Positions 17,900-25,644 of a DNA stretch of 64,000 nt are shown here, one piece after another; position 1 is the first letter of the stretch, and each line of letters starts with the position of its first letter. A program made the translations under genes and the position numbers. The notes below the pieces were generated by a model that was not told where the DNA came from, did not search any database, and saw only the letters and a list, made by a program, of their open reading frames with translations. The DNA lies in assembly GCF_020217465.1 (NCBI RefSeq), contig NZ_CP084115.1, positions 1,922,001 through 1,986,000 of the forward strand, read 5' to 3'. The stretch comes from Cobetia amphilecti. Its GTDB lineage: Bacteria > Pseudomonadota > Gammaproteobacteria > Pseudomonadales > Halomonadaceae.

Positions 17900-17933
17900 T
17901 CGGTGAACTTCCACCACACCGGGTACCCGCGGT

Positions 17934-20066
17934 ATGACTTCACTCAGACAGCGTCTGGCGCATGCCAGCGTCGGCAGCAAGTTGGCGCTATTGATCCTGA
18001 TCCTCATGATGGCAGCGTTTCTGACGCTGGGACTGGTGTTCTCGAGCGCCAGCGCACGCCAGGTTGAAGGAGACATGGAGATTGCCCTCAAGCAGCAACA
18101 GCGTCAGGTCACCCAGATGCTCAGCTTGTTCGATACCTCGATGCAGGCGAGTGTCACACGCATGCTGAGCGCATTCCTGGCCACGATTCCCGACAGTTTC
18201 AGTCTCGATGACAGTCGCAGACTGAAAGCTGGTGAGCGTCTGGTACCGGTGCTGCGCAATGCCGGCATCATGCAGAACAGCCAGCCGCTGTATCTGGACA
18301 ACTTCACCCAGAGGACCGGCGCCCCTGTCAGTCTGTTCGTGCGCGATGGCGATGACTTCGTCGGCATTTCCACCTCGTTGCAGAATACCGATGGTTCACG
18401 GATGCTCGGCTTCGCTCTGGAGGGCAAGGTACTGGCTGCGCTGCGCAATGGTCAGTCCTACAGCGGCTTGCTGAATCTGGCAGACAAGCATTACATGACG
18501 CGTTATCAGCCCATCGAGGACGAGGCGGGAAACATCGTGGGTGCCTCCTTCATCGGGGTGGATATCGGCGCTCAGATCCAGGAGCTCTACACCACGATCA
18601 CCAACGTGAAATGGCATGAGGGAGATTTCAGTCTGCTGGCAAGCACTGCCGCCGCGAGCCCTGGCCGGGTACTGGCTGGCGACCAGTGGCAGGGGACTTC
18701 ATTGCTTGATGTCCGTGACGACCAGGGGCGTCAGATCTTCGCGAAGTTGCTCGATCAGCCCCAGGGCCAGATGGAATATCGCCTGCCCGGAGAGACGGGC
18801 ACCAAGGTCACGCGCTTCGAACAATACCCGGCGTGGGACTGGGTAGTGGCGACCACGGTCGACAAGCAGGCCATCACCGCCGATATCATCCATCTGCGCA
18901 ACCTGGTGCTCGGCCTGTCGTTGCTGTTGGCAATGGCGGTGGCGGGCCTGCTGTACTGGTTGGAACGTCGCTTGATCAGTCGTCCGCTGGATGCGCTGGT
19001 ATCACTGGCTCAGGCATTGGCGCGGGGCGATCTGTCCCAGCGCATCACCAGTCAGCGTCAGGATGAGATCGGCAAGCTGACCGCGGCCATGAACAGCGTC
19101 GGAGAGGATCTGAGTCGAGTGGTCGGTCAGGTGCGGGGCACCACGGGCGCCGTCAATCAGGCCGCCGGCGAGATTGCCCAGGGCAACGAGGAGCTTTCGG
19201 CGCGCACCGAGCAGTCCGCCTCCAGCCTGCAGGAAACCTCGGCCTCGATGGAGGAGATCACCACCACCGTGCAGCACAGTGCCGATTCCGCCCAGCAGGC
19301 CAGCCAGCTGGTCAATTCGACCTCCGAGCAGGCCCGCCGCGGCAATGACGACATGCGCAAGGCGCAGGCGAGCATGGAAGACATCAATCGTTCCGCCGAG
19401 CGCATCAGCGAGATCATCAGTCTGATCGATGGCATCGCCTTCCAGACCAACATCCTGGCGCTGAATGCCTCGGTGGAAGCGGCGCGGGCCGGTGAACATG
19501 GGCGTGGCTTTGCGGTGGTCGCGCAGGAAGTGCGCACCCTGGCGACGCGCTCCAGTGATGCATCCCGCGAGATTCGCGGCCTGATTGACGAGTCGATCTC
19601 GCACACGCAGCAGGGCGTGGCGCAGGTGAAGGACGCCAGTCAGGCGATGGCCGAGATTCTTTCCAGTGTCGAGCGCGTCAACGACATGATCGCCGAGATC
19701 AGTGCCGGCGCGCGTGAACAGAGTGCCGGCGTCGGCCAGGTGAATACCGCGGTCAGCGAGCTGGATGCGATGACGCAGCAGAACACCACCCTGGTCAATC
19801 AGGTCAGTGGTGCGGCGCGCAGCATGAGTGCCCAGGCCCAGGCACTGGAGCAGCTGATGGCAGGCTTCAAGGTGGCGGGTGGGCAGACCATGACAACACA
19901 CGCCATGTCGCATCAGTCCATGTCGCATCAGTCCATGTCGCATCAGTCCATGTCGCACATGAACACTCAGCCGATGGCGGATGGCGAGCAGTCTGCCTTC
20001 CCGCCGCCGGCAACCGCCGCGCGCGGCTCCCAGCGTCGTGAAGAGGAGGAGTGGGAAGCCTTCTGA
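17934..20066 (+). CDS. Methyl-accepting chemotaxis protein, copy 2
   Basis: 710-residue paralogue with the same architecture as copy 1: TM1, Cache_3-Cache_2 type sensor, TM2, HAMP, signalling domain and C-terminal EWEAF pentapeptide. The periplasmic sensors are clearly diverged (for example FVRDGDDFVGISTSL against FVRDGEDFVRIATTL), whereas the region from HAMP to the end (18966 onward) is nearly identical to copy 1 at DNA level. Near the C-terminus a 15-bp unit encoding MSHQS is present three times (19905-19949) plus a partial unit, against about one in copy 1. The pair probably senses two related ligands through one output module. Confidence 0.9.
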   Translation: MTSLRQRLAHASVGSKLALLILILMMAAFLTLGLVFSSASARQVEGDMEIALKQQQRQVTQMLSLFDTSMQASVTRMLSAFLATIPDSFSLDDSRRLKAGERLVPVLRNAGIMQNSQPLYLDNFTQRTGAPVSLFVRDGDDFVGISTSLQNTDGSRMLGFALEGKVLAALRNGQSYSGLLNLADKHYMTRYQPIEDEAGNIVGASFIGVDIGAQIQELYTTITNVKWHEGDFSLLASTAAASPGRVLAGDQWQGTSLLDVRDDQGRQIFAKLLDQPQGQMEYRLPGETGTKVTRFEQYPAWDWVVATTVDKQAITADIIHLRNLVLGLSLLLAMAVAGLLYWLERRLISRPLDALVSLAQALARGDLSQRITSQRQDEIGKLTAAMNSVGEDLSRVVGQVRGTTGAVNQAAGEIAQGNEELSARTEQSASSLQETSASMEEITTTVQHSADSAQQASQLVNSTSEQARRGNDDMRKAQASMEDINRSAERISEIISLIDGIAFQTNILALNASVEAARAGEHGRGFAVVAQEVRTLATRSSDASREIRGLIDESISHTQQGVAQVKDASQAMAEILSSVERVNDMIAEISAGAREQSAGVGQVNTAVSELDAMTQQNTTLVNQVSGAARSMSAQAQALEQLMAGFKVAGGQTMTTHAMSHQSMSHQSMSHQSMSHMNTQPMADGEQSAFPPPATAARGSQRREEEEWEAF

Positions 20067-20169
20067 GCGCGCGGCCCTGGGCCAAGAGCTTGATCGAGCG
20101 CCAGTGAACGTGACAGCTAGCCGTTGATGTTTCTGCCAAGCCCTTGCCGACTGCCGTCGGTGAGGGCTT
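18966..20169 (+). repeat. Long direct repeat of 16528-17713 (chemoreceptor 3' halves)
   Basis: From the HAMP coding region through the stop codon and the terminator, the two loci align base for base with scattered differences, mostly synonymous. The single length change in the coding part is one net 15-bp unit in the tail; a small insertion also occurs after the stop. Confidence 0.9.
19905..19960 (+). repeat. 15-bp in-frame tandem repeat (MSHQS) in chemoreceptor 2
   Basis: The unit atgtcgcatcagtcc is exact at 19905-19919, 19920-19934 and 19935-19949, then partial. It lengthens the flexible linker between the signalling domain and the CheR-binding pentapeptide by five residues per unit. Confidence 0.9.
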
Positions 20170-20170
20170 T
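20138..20170 (+). terminator. Terminator after chemoreceptor 2
   Basis: Copy of the hairpin at 17682: AAGCCCTTGCCGAC / GTCGGTGAGGGCTT with loop TGCC, followed by TTTG, a shorter T-run than at copy 1. It also sits just past the 3' end of the convergent TetR gene. Confidence 0.75.
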
Positions 20171-20176
20171 GTCCTT

Positions 20177-20821
20177 TCAGGCTGGGTGTCGGGCCGCGAA
20201 GCGTGCCAGCTCCTGAGGCTCGCAGCGCTCGCCGACGAAGACCTCGACATACTCGGCGACGCGGCTGATGCGCTCGCTGACGCTTTCCTGAGTGCGCATC
20301 GACAGATAGCCGATCTGGGTCAGGTAGGTGGTGCGTGCCCGCACGTTGGCGAGTTGCTCGGGCTGGCCGTAGCGCATCAGCATGCTGGTCAGCGCTTGAA
20401 TGCGTGCCTGATCGGCGCGGGCGACGGCAGCGGCGACCTCCGCGTTCTGAGAGGCCCAGTTGCGGATCGCCAGCTCGAAGCGTGAATCGAACAGTGACGC
20501 ATCCAGCCAGCAGTCGAAGACATTGAGCATGGCTTCCACCACCGTGGCGGCGTATTGCTCGCAGCGCCCGATCAGGCCGGCGGTATTGTGAGCATCCCAG
20601 CGCGCGAGCAGCGCGGTGAGCAGGGCGTCGCGGTCCTTGAAGCTCCAGTAGAAGCTGGTGCGTGACAGACCCAGCGTCTTGGCCAGTGTCAGGACGCGCA
20701 CCGAATCCACGCCGCCCAGCAACAGCTGCTGATAGGCGGCTTCCAGCCAGTCCTCGGCCTTGCCGCGCCCGGCAGCCTGGGCGCCGTCACTTGCCGGGGG
20801 GACGCTTGGGGACTCTGGCAT
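20177..20821 (-). CDS. TetR-family transcriptional regulator
   Basis: 214 residues. After a ~20-residue disordered start comes the TetR DNA-binding domain: WLEAAYQQLLLGGVDSVRVLTLAKTLGLSRTSFYWSF, with the recognition helix at SRTSFYWSFKDR (residues ~50-63). The C-terminal ligand domain is not diagnostic. It is divergent from the DgcA-like demethylase gene, and an imperfect palindrome lies between them, so it probably represses that gene in response to its methylated substrate or product. This assignment rests on context. Confidence 0.8.
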   Translation of the reverse strand: MPESPSVPPASDGAQAAGRGKAEDWLEAAYQQLLLGGVDSVRVLTLAKTLGLSRTSFYWSFKDRDALLTALLARWDAHNTAGLIGRCEQYAATVVEAMLNVFDCWLDASLFDSRFELAIRNWASQNAEVAAAVARADQARIQALTSMLMRYGQPEQLANVRARTTYLTQIGYLSMRTQESVSERISRVAEYVEVFVGERCEPQELARFAARHPA

Positions 20822-20984
20822 GGGCGGTCTCCTGAAAGGCGGGGGTTGGTGGGGCTCATGTGAGGTCGATCGCGCGATGACAGCATGAGCATGCTGTTTG
20901 CGACAGCGACGAGTCTGGCTGCGTCAGGCGGGCGAGAACGGCGTGTCCGGCGACGCATGGTCTGAAGCCTAGGACTATAGTCAG

Positions 20985-21000
20985 CACATGTACACAGGTG
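20985..21000. promoter_or_regulatory. Candidate TetR operator before the demethylase gene
   Basis: CACATGTACACAGGTG matches its own reverse complement at 12 of 16 positions. It follows a TATAGT -10-like hexamer at 20976-20981, so binding would block initiation. Inferred from position and symmetry only. Confidence 0.4.
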
Positions 21001-21050
21001 CACGCAATAAAGACACCCCTGTTCTCGCTGTCTGCTCATCAGGAGGCCAC

Positions 21051-23147
21051 ATGGCTCAGGACCCGCTGCTCACGCCGTTCACGCTCAAGCATCTGACCCT
21101 CAAGAATCGCTTGATGATGACCTCCCACGAGCCTGCCTATCCGGAAGATGGCATGCCCAAGGCGCGTTACCGCGCCTATCACGAGGAGCGTGCGCGTGCC
21201 GGCATCGCCCTGACCATGACGGCGGGCTCTGCCTCGGTGGCGAAGGACAGCCCGCCGGTGTTCAACAACATCCTGGCGTATCGCGATGAGGTGGTGCCGT
21301 GGCTCAGCGAGCTGACCGATGCCTGTCACGAGCATGGCACCGCGGTGATGATCCAGCTCACCCACCTGGGGCGCCGTACGCGTTGGGACAAGGCCGACTG
21401 GCTGCCGGCGGTCTCGGCGTCCCATCGTCGTGAGGCGGCGCACCGCGCCTTTCCCAAGCGGGTCGAGGACTGGGATATCGCACGGCTGATCCAGGACTAC
21501 GCCGACGCCGCCGAGCGCATGCAGGCAGCCGGCCTCGACGGTATCGAGCTGCAGGCCTATGGCCATCTGATGGACCAGTTCTGGTCGCCGCTCACCAATA
21601 CCCTGGAGGGCCCCTACGGCGGCAGTCTCGAGAATCGACTGCGCTTCACCATGGAAGTGTTGAGCGCCATTCGCGCACGGGTGGGCAGCGAGTTCATCGT
21701 CGGCGTTCGCTACACCGGAGATGAGTGTCTGAGTGGCGGGCTTGATGCCAGCGATGGCCTGGAAGTCTCGCGTCTGCTGCGCGATAGCGGTCAGGTCGAT
21801 TTTCTCAATGTGGTGCGCGGCCATATCGATACCGATGCGGGCCTCACCGATGTCATCCCGATCCAGGGCATGGCCAGTGCGCCGCATCTCGACTTCGCCG
21901 GACAGATTCGCGAAGCGATGGATTTCCCGACCTTCCACGGCGCCAAGATTCAGGACATCGCCACCGCGCGTCACGCCATCGCCACTGGCAAGGTCGACAT
22001 GGTCGGCATGACACGCGCCCACATGGCGGACCCGCACATCGTGCGCAAGCTGATGGCCGGGCAGGAGGAGACCATCCGCCCCTGTGTCGGGGCCAACTAT
22101 TGTCTCGATCGCATCTATCAGGGCGGCTCCGCCTACTGCATCCATAACGCTGCGACCGGGCGGGAGCTGGAGCAACCGCATGACATCACGCCTGCCGAGA
22201 TCACCCGCAAGGTCGTGATCATCGGCGCGGGCCCGGCAGGGCTGGAGGCCGCACGCGTCGCCGGTGAGCGCGGCCATCAGGTGGTGGTGCTGGAAGCGGC
22301 GGACCAGCCGGGTGGCCAGATTCGCCTCACCGCCCAGAGCGAGCGGCGACGCGAGATGATCGGCATCATCGATTGGCGCATCAGTCGCTGTGAGGCGCTC
22401 GGCGTCGAGATGCGCTACAACGTCTTCGCTGAGGCCGAGGATGTGCTGGCGGAGCAACCCGATGTCGTCATCGTGGCCACCGGTGGCTATCCCGAGGAAG
22501 ACATGCCCCAGGTCGGCAGTGAGCTGGTCGTCTCCAGCTGGGACATTCTCTCGGGCCATGTCACGCCTGGCCGCAACGTGCTGCTGTTTGATGACGCGGG
22601 AGATCACGCTGCGCTTCAGGCCGCCGAGATGATCGCCAACTCCGGTGCCAGGCTCGAGATGATGACGCCAGATCGCACCTTCGCGCCGGAAATCATGGCC
22701 ATGAACCTGGTGCCCTACATGCGCAGCCTGCAACGTCTCGCCGTCACCTTCACGCCGACCTATCGCCTCGGCAGCGTCACGCGCAGTGAGGATGGCCAGC
22801 TGATCGCCCATATCGGCAGTGATTATCTGGATGACGCCGTGGCGCAGGGCAAGGGCACCGGTGCCTACGCGGATCAGCGCCTCGTCGATCAGGTAGTGGT
22901 CAACTACGGCGCCCGCCCGATGGAAGATCTCTACTTCGAACTCAAGCCTCACTCACGCAATGGCGGGGCAGTGGACTACGACGCCCTGATCGCAGGCCTC
23001 GCCCAACCGGTGGACGGCCCGAATCCGGAACACACCGAGCGCGCAGCAGAGGGCAGCTTCCAGCTCTATCGCATCGGCGACGCCGTCGCGACCCGCAATA
23101 CCCATGCGGCGATCCATGACGCGCTGAGGCTGATGAAGGTGGTGTGA
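21051..23147 (+). CDS. Old-yellow-enzyme-type oxidoreductase, DgcA/N-methylproline demethylase-like
   Basis: 698-residue flavo-iron-sulfur protein. Residues ~1-335 form an FMN TIM barrel (FTLKHLTLKNRLMMTSHEPAY, GLDGIELQAYGHLMDQFWSP, NRLRFTMEVL). Cysteines near 345-363 (CVGANYC and AYCIHN) bind a 4Fe-4S cluster. From ~390 a dinucleotide domain starts with VVIIGAGPAGLEAARVAGERGH. 2,4-dienoyl-CoA reductase and trimethylamine dehydrogenase share this plan, but HEPAY, SHRREAAHR and CLDRIYQGG resemble the dimethylglycine demethylase DgcA and stachydrine/N-methylproline demethylases, pointing to osmolyte breakdown. ATG 21051 follows a strong AGGAGG; the frame is open 63 nt further up. Confidence 0.75.
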   Translation: MAQDPLLTPFTLKHLTLKNRLMMTSHEPAYPEDGMPKARYRAYHEERARAGIALTMTAGSASVAKDSPPVFNNILAYRDEVVPWLSELTDACHEHGTAVMIQLTHLGRRTRWDKADWLPAVSASHRREAAHRAFPKRVEDWDIARLIQDYADAAERMQAAGLDGIELQAYGHLMDQFWSPLTNTLEGPYGGSLENRLRFTMEVLSAIRARVGSEFIVGVRYTGDECLSGGLDASDGLEVSRLLRDSGQVDFLNVVRGHIDTDAGLTDVIPIQGMASAPHLDFAGQIREAMDFPTFHGAKIQDIATARHAIATGKVDMVGMTRAHMADPHIVRKLMAGQEETIRPCVGANYCLDRIYQGGSAYCIHNAATGRELEQPHDITPAEITRKVVIIGAGPAGLEAARVAGERGHQVVVLEAADQPGGQIRLTAQSERRREMIGIIDWRISRCEALGVEMRYNVFAEAEDVLAEQPDVVIVATGGYPEEDMPQVGSELVVSSWDILSGHVTPGRNVLLFDDAGDHAALQAAEMIANSGARLEMMTPDRTFAPEIMAMNLVPYMRSLQRLAVTFTPTYRLGSVTRSEDGQLIAHIGSDYLDDAVAQGKGTGAYADQRLVDQVVVNYGARPMEDLYFELKPHSRNGGAVDYDALIAGLAQPVDGPNPEHTERAAEGSFQLYRIGDAVATRNTHAAIHDALRLMKVV

Positions 23148-23224
23148 GGGTGGGGCAGAGAAGGGGGGCCACTGCAGAGACATGACACGGGCTGGGCAAG
23201 TCTCACAGGGTGTCGTGAAAAGTC

Positions 23225-23551
23225 TCACATAGTGCTTTGAAAAATGGATCGAATTACCCGCCCCTGGATCCACTCGCGCCTCATCAAGCCCATCTTGTCA
23301 GTAGAGGTACTGTCAGGATGGGTGCCTTCCAGCCAGAGCATGCCGTCTGGCTGTATCGCGCGGATGCGCTTGATGATGCGTCCGAACTGGGGATGCTGTG
23401 CCACCACGATATCGCCGATACGATAGCGCGATTTCCAGCGTTTCAGCGTCACGACATAATCTCCCGGCGCAAGGCCGGGAGACATGCTGAGTCCATTGAC
23501 GCGATAGAGTCCGATGGGCATCCGTTCACTCTTGATCAATTCACTCTTCAT
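23225..23551 (-). CDS. sodX: Nickel superoxide dismutase maturation protease (S26 signal-peptidase-like)
   Basis: 108 residues of the S24/S26 serine-lysine protease fold. GLSMSPGLAPGDYVV places the nucleophile at Ser22; RIIKRIRAI gives the general base Lys61; GDIVVAQHP is the usual box between them. There is no membrane anchor, so it acts in the cytoplasm. In NiSOD operons this protease removes the SodN leader to expose His1. It is the last gene of the four-gene operon, 28 bp after sodN. A LexA-type repressor is excluded by the absence of a DNA-binding domain. Confidence 0.85.
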   Translation of the reverse strand: MKSELIKSERMPIGLYRVNGLSMSPGLAPGDYVVTLKRWKSRYRIGDIVVAQHPQFGRIIKRIRAIQPDGMLWLEGTHPDSTSTDKMGLMRREWIQGRVIRSIFQSTM

Positions 23552-23579
23552 CAGTTCTTAGGCGCATCATGTCGTTGCC

Positions 23580-24086
23580 TCAATCCAGCTTCGGATAGAC
23601 GACAGTTTCAGACGGCGGATACGGGCAGGTTGCGGTAAAGGTCGTGACACCCTTGGTATCCCAGAACGCCGCCGCGAATTCATTGATGAGGGTCAGCAGC
23701 TTCTCGCCCTTGTCGCGTTCGATGCCTTGTTTACAGGCAGAACCAGCCAACATGATGCTGTGGACCAGCGCATCGATGTCGGGATAGGCATCACGCTGCG
23801 GTTGCTTGATGTAATCGCCCCAGATGATGCGAATCTCATGCTTGGCTTTCTCGGCGTGGCTTTCCTTCTGCTCCACCAAGCGCGCCAACAAGGCCTGGTC
23901 TGCCAGCGTCAGGCTGTCCTTCTGGCCCAGCTCATTGATGAGGTCCATGAAGCGAATCACGCTGAGTGCGGCGATCTGCGCAGCAGACGGATCGTAGATC
24001 TTGCAGGGAATGTCACAGTGCGCGGAAGCCGCAGGGACTGATACCAGGCGGTCAATGCCGCGAAGCAGGGCGTGAATCATGCTCAA
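23580..24086 (-). CDS. sodN: Nickel-type superoxide dismutase precursor
   Basis: 168 residues. The nickel hook reads HCDIPCKIYDP: His23, Cys24, Cys28 and Tyr31 of the precursor become His1, Cys2, Cys6 and Tyr9 after removal of a 22-residue leader ending AASA. Streptomyces enzymes have HCDLPCGVYDP, so Lys replaces Gly after the second Cys. The remainder is the four-helix bundle, with the paired ESHAEKAKHEIRIIWGDYIKQP segment. Without Ni or cleavage the protein is inactive; the protease SodX is encoded next. It overlaps the upstream small gene by four bases (ATGA). No Fe- or Mn-SOD is seen in the window. Confidence 0.95.
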   Translation of the reverse strand: MSMIHALLRGIDRLVSVPAASAHCDIPCKIYDPSAAQIAALSVIRFMDLINELGQKDSLTLADQALLARLVEQKESHAEKAKHEIRIIWGDYIKQPQRDAYPDIDALVHSIMLAGSACKQGIERDKGEKLLTLINEFAAAFWDTKGVTTFTATCPYPPSETVVYPKLD

Positions 24087-24292
24087 TCCTCCTTTTGCTG
24101 AGTGTTCTGGCGCTTGTGACGCGACTGACGAATGACGAAGAACGCGGTACCGATGACGGCTGCGATGGCGCCATAGAACAGGGTGTGAACGAGCGGGCTG
24201 CTCCAGTCACTGTGGTCATGTCCCGGGTGGGCCAGGGCCGTATTGGCGGCGGTCAGCAACAGCAGTCCGCTCGCGGTGAGGATTTTCTTCAT
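24083..24292 (-). CDS. Small His-rich exported/membrane protein of the sodN operon
   Basis: 69 residues: Sec-type signal MKKILTASGLLLLTAANTALA, then HPGHDHSDWSSP with three histidines close together at the expected new N-terminus, one membrane segment (LVHTLFYGAIAAVIGTAFFVI) and a basic, Gln-rich cytoplasmic tail. I do not recognise a named family. Coupling to sodN by a four-base overlap and the histidine cluster suggest a role in nickel supply or sensing at the periplasmic face; this is inference. It is preceded by AGGAGATACGGC. Confidence 0.7.
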   Translation of the reverse strand: MKKILTASGLLLLTAANTALAHPGHDHSDWSSPLVHTLFYGAIAAVIGTAFFVIRQSRHKRQNTQQKED

Positions 24293-24317
24293 GCCGTATC
24301 TCCTGTGAGGGTGAGAG

Positions 24318-24737
24318 TCAGTGATGGACCCGCGTCGTGGAGTGTCCCGCGGGGTTCGCCTGGTGAGTCCGTCGCGTGGTAACGCCGAGCCATTGCACGG
24401 TGTTCATGATCTCCATGCGTACCTGGCCGCTGCCGCGCAGCAAGGCCTGTTGATGGGCATGGCACAGACCCGGGGCGGAGAGCGCATGGGAGAGGCGCGC
24501 ATGGGCAGCCTGCAGGGCGCGCATCGCTTGCGGGTGTTGGTCCTGGGCGCGGTAGAGCTCCGCCAGATTCTGGTAGCTAACGACCAGTGCCGCGACGCCG
24601 CCATCCGGGTCTGCACAGGGCATCAGAAAGATGTCGGCAAAATGGCAGGCGCTGAGATAGTGCTGCTCTGCCATGGTGTAGTCGCCCTGTTCGAACAACG
24701 CATTGCCTGCCTGTGTTTCACGCTTCCATTCGTCCAT
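24318..24737 (-). CDS. TPR-like protein of unknown function, first gene of the sodN operon
   Basis: 139 residues. Two helix-turn-helix repeats of TPR type can be read: GNALFEQGDYTMAEQHYLSA near residue 11 and QNLAELYRAQDQHPQAMRAL near 55. It has several Cys residues and a His-rich end (RVHH). It may belong to the DUF2753 type, but I cannot confirm this. It is soluble with no signal peptide. It is the promoter-proximal gene behind the Fur box with ribosome site GGGAGGG, and the next gene begins 25 bp later. A scaffold or chaperone role in NiSOD assembly is conceivable but unproved. Confidence 0.65.
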   Translation of the reverse strand: MDEWKRETQAGNALFEQGDYTMAEQHYLSACHFADIFLMPCADPDGGVAALVVSYQNLAELYRAQDQHPQAMRALQAAHARLSHALSAPGLCHAHQQALLRGSGQVRMEIMNTVQWLGVTTRRTHQANPAGHSTTRVHH

Positions 24738-24783
24738 GAGGCCCTCCCGTGATCGGATACCGTCTTCTTAAGCAAATCGCCAT

Positions 24784-24802
24784 GATTATGATAATCATTA
24801 TC
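24784..24802. promoter_or_regulatory. Fur box before the sodN operon
   Basis: GATTATGATAATCATTATC matches the classical 19-bp Fur consensus GATAATGATAATCATTATC at 18 of 19 positions. It lies about 47 bp upstream of the first operon gene on the - strand, where it would overlap the promoter. Confidence 0.85.
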
Positions 24803-24951
24803 ATTCAATAGTGGTGCAAAGCCTCAGCGACTGCAAGAGGGAATGGTAAATCGGGGGAGGCGGCTTGGCCCCGGGTAATGCGCGCAAGCTCAGACGCGAG
24901 CTGTCAGCACACAGACTGGCGGGCGACGCGGTGCTGGTGAGCGTTCTAGGT

Positions 24952-25644
24952 TCAGAGCGGTTGGCTTGCGAGGCTCGGGCCCGGCGAGAGCGAGGTGGCG
25001 TCTGGTGAGAGTTCCGCTGGCTGTGGCGCTTGCTCGGGCGAGGAATAGCGCTGTTTCGCCGTGCGCATGATGGTCTCCATGCTGGCATACACCATGTAGA
25101 GATCTCCCAGGTTCTTGTCAGTCCTGAGCGTGGCATCGTGCAGTGGCGCCAGGCCGAAACGCTTGAAGATCTTCATGTTGGCGCGTTTGCACAAGGCCAG
25201 GATGCCATCGCCTTTTCGGGATCTGACATGACGTGCCGCAGCAGCCATCAGCAGATTGCCATGGGCGAATCGCTTGGCCTCCGGGGCCATCACCAGCCAG
25301 CTGAACTCATAGATGGCGCCCTCCGGGATGGACACCGCATCGCTGTCATCGAAGAGCGTGCGCGACTCGAGACTCCCGGGGGTGACGCGAATGCTGCCCA
25401 GTAGGGTGTCGTGCTGGGTGTCCATCAGGCAGATATGCTGGCTGTTGCTGTCGATCACATCATCGTGATCACTATGCTTCTGTAGGTAAGCCTTCGAGGC
25501 GCTGTGGTGGTCTTCACGTAGCGTGCGCACCTGGCGGAAGAGCGGATGATTGCGACCAAAGAAAGACACTGTCTCTCGATGGGTCTGATGCGTGAAAGAA
25601 GCGGTGAACTGCTGGATGACGGCAACGTCCTGATTGTCTTGCAT
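24952..25644 (-). CDS. GNAT-fold acyltransferase, FeeM / LuxI-type autoinducer-synthase-like
   Basis: 230 residues. The central part has the layout of N-acyl amino acid synthases and acyl-homoserine lactone synthases: SKAYLQKHSDHDDVID, LGSIRVTPG, then IYEFSWLVMAPEAKRF, corresponding to the E-x-S-R-(L/F)-V strand, and a later GDGILALCKRANMKIFKRFG helix-strand typical of the GNAT acyl-carrier site. The C-terminal ~30 residues are Pro/Ser-rich and probably disordered. It likely joins an acyl chain from acyl-ACP to an amine; the product is unknown, and no LuxR-type receptor lies nearby. Start ATG 25644 follows GAGGAG...AAGGGA; two longer starts (25668, 25689) lack ribosome sites. Confidence 0.55.
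   Translation of the reverse strand: MQDNQDVAVIQQFTASFTHQTHRETVSFFGRNHPLFRQVRTLREDHHSASKAYLQKHSDHDDVIDSNSQHICLMDTQHDTLLGSIRVTPGSLESRTLFDDSDAVSIPEGAIYEFSWLVMAPEAKRFAHGNLLMAAAARHVRSRKGDGILALCKRANMKIFKRFGLAPLHDATLRTDKNLGDLYMVYASMETIMRTAKQRYSSPEQAPQPAELSPDATSLSPGPSLASQPL

Noticed and set aside
16528-20169. Mobile element as the source of the chemoreceptor duplication
   Set aside because: No transposase, inverted ends or target duplication; the repeat boundary falls inside the HAMP region, which fits duplication and gene conversion.
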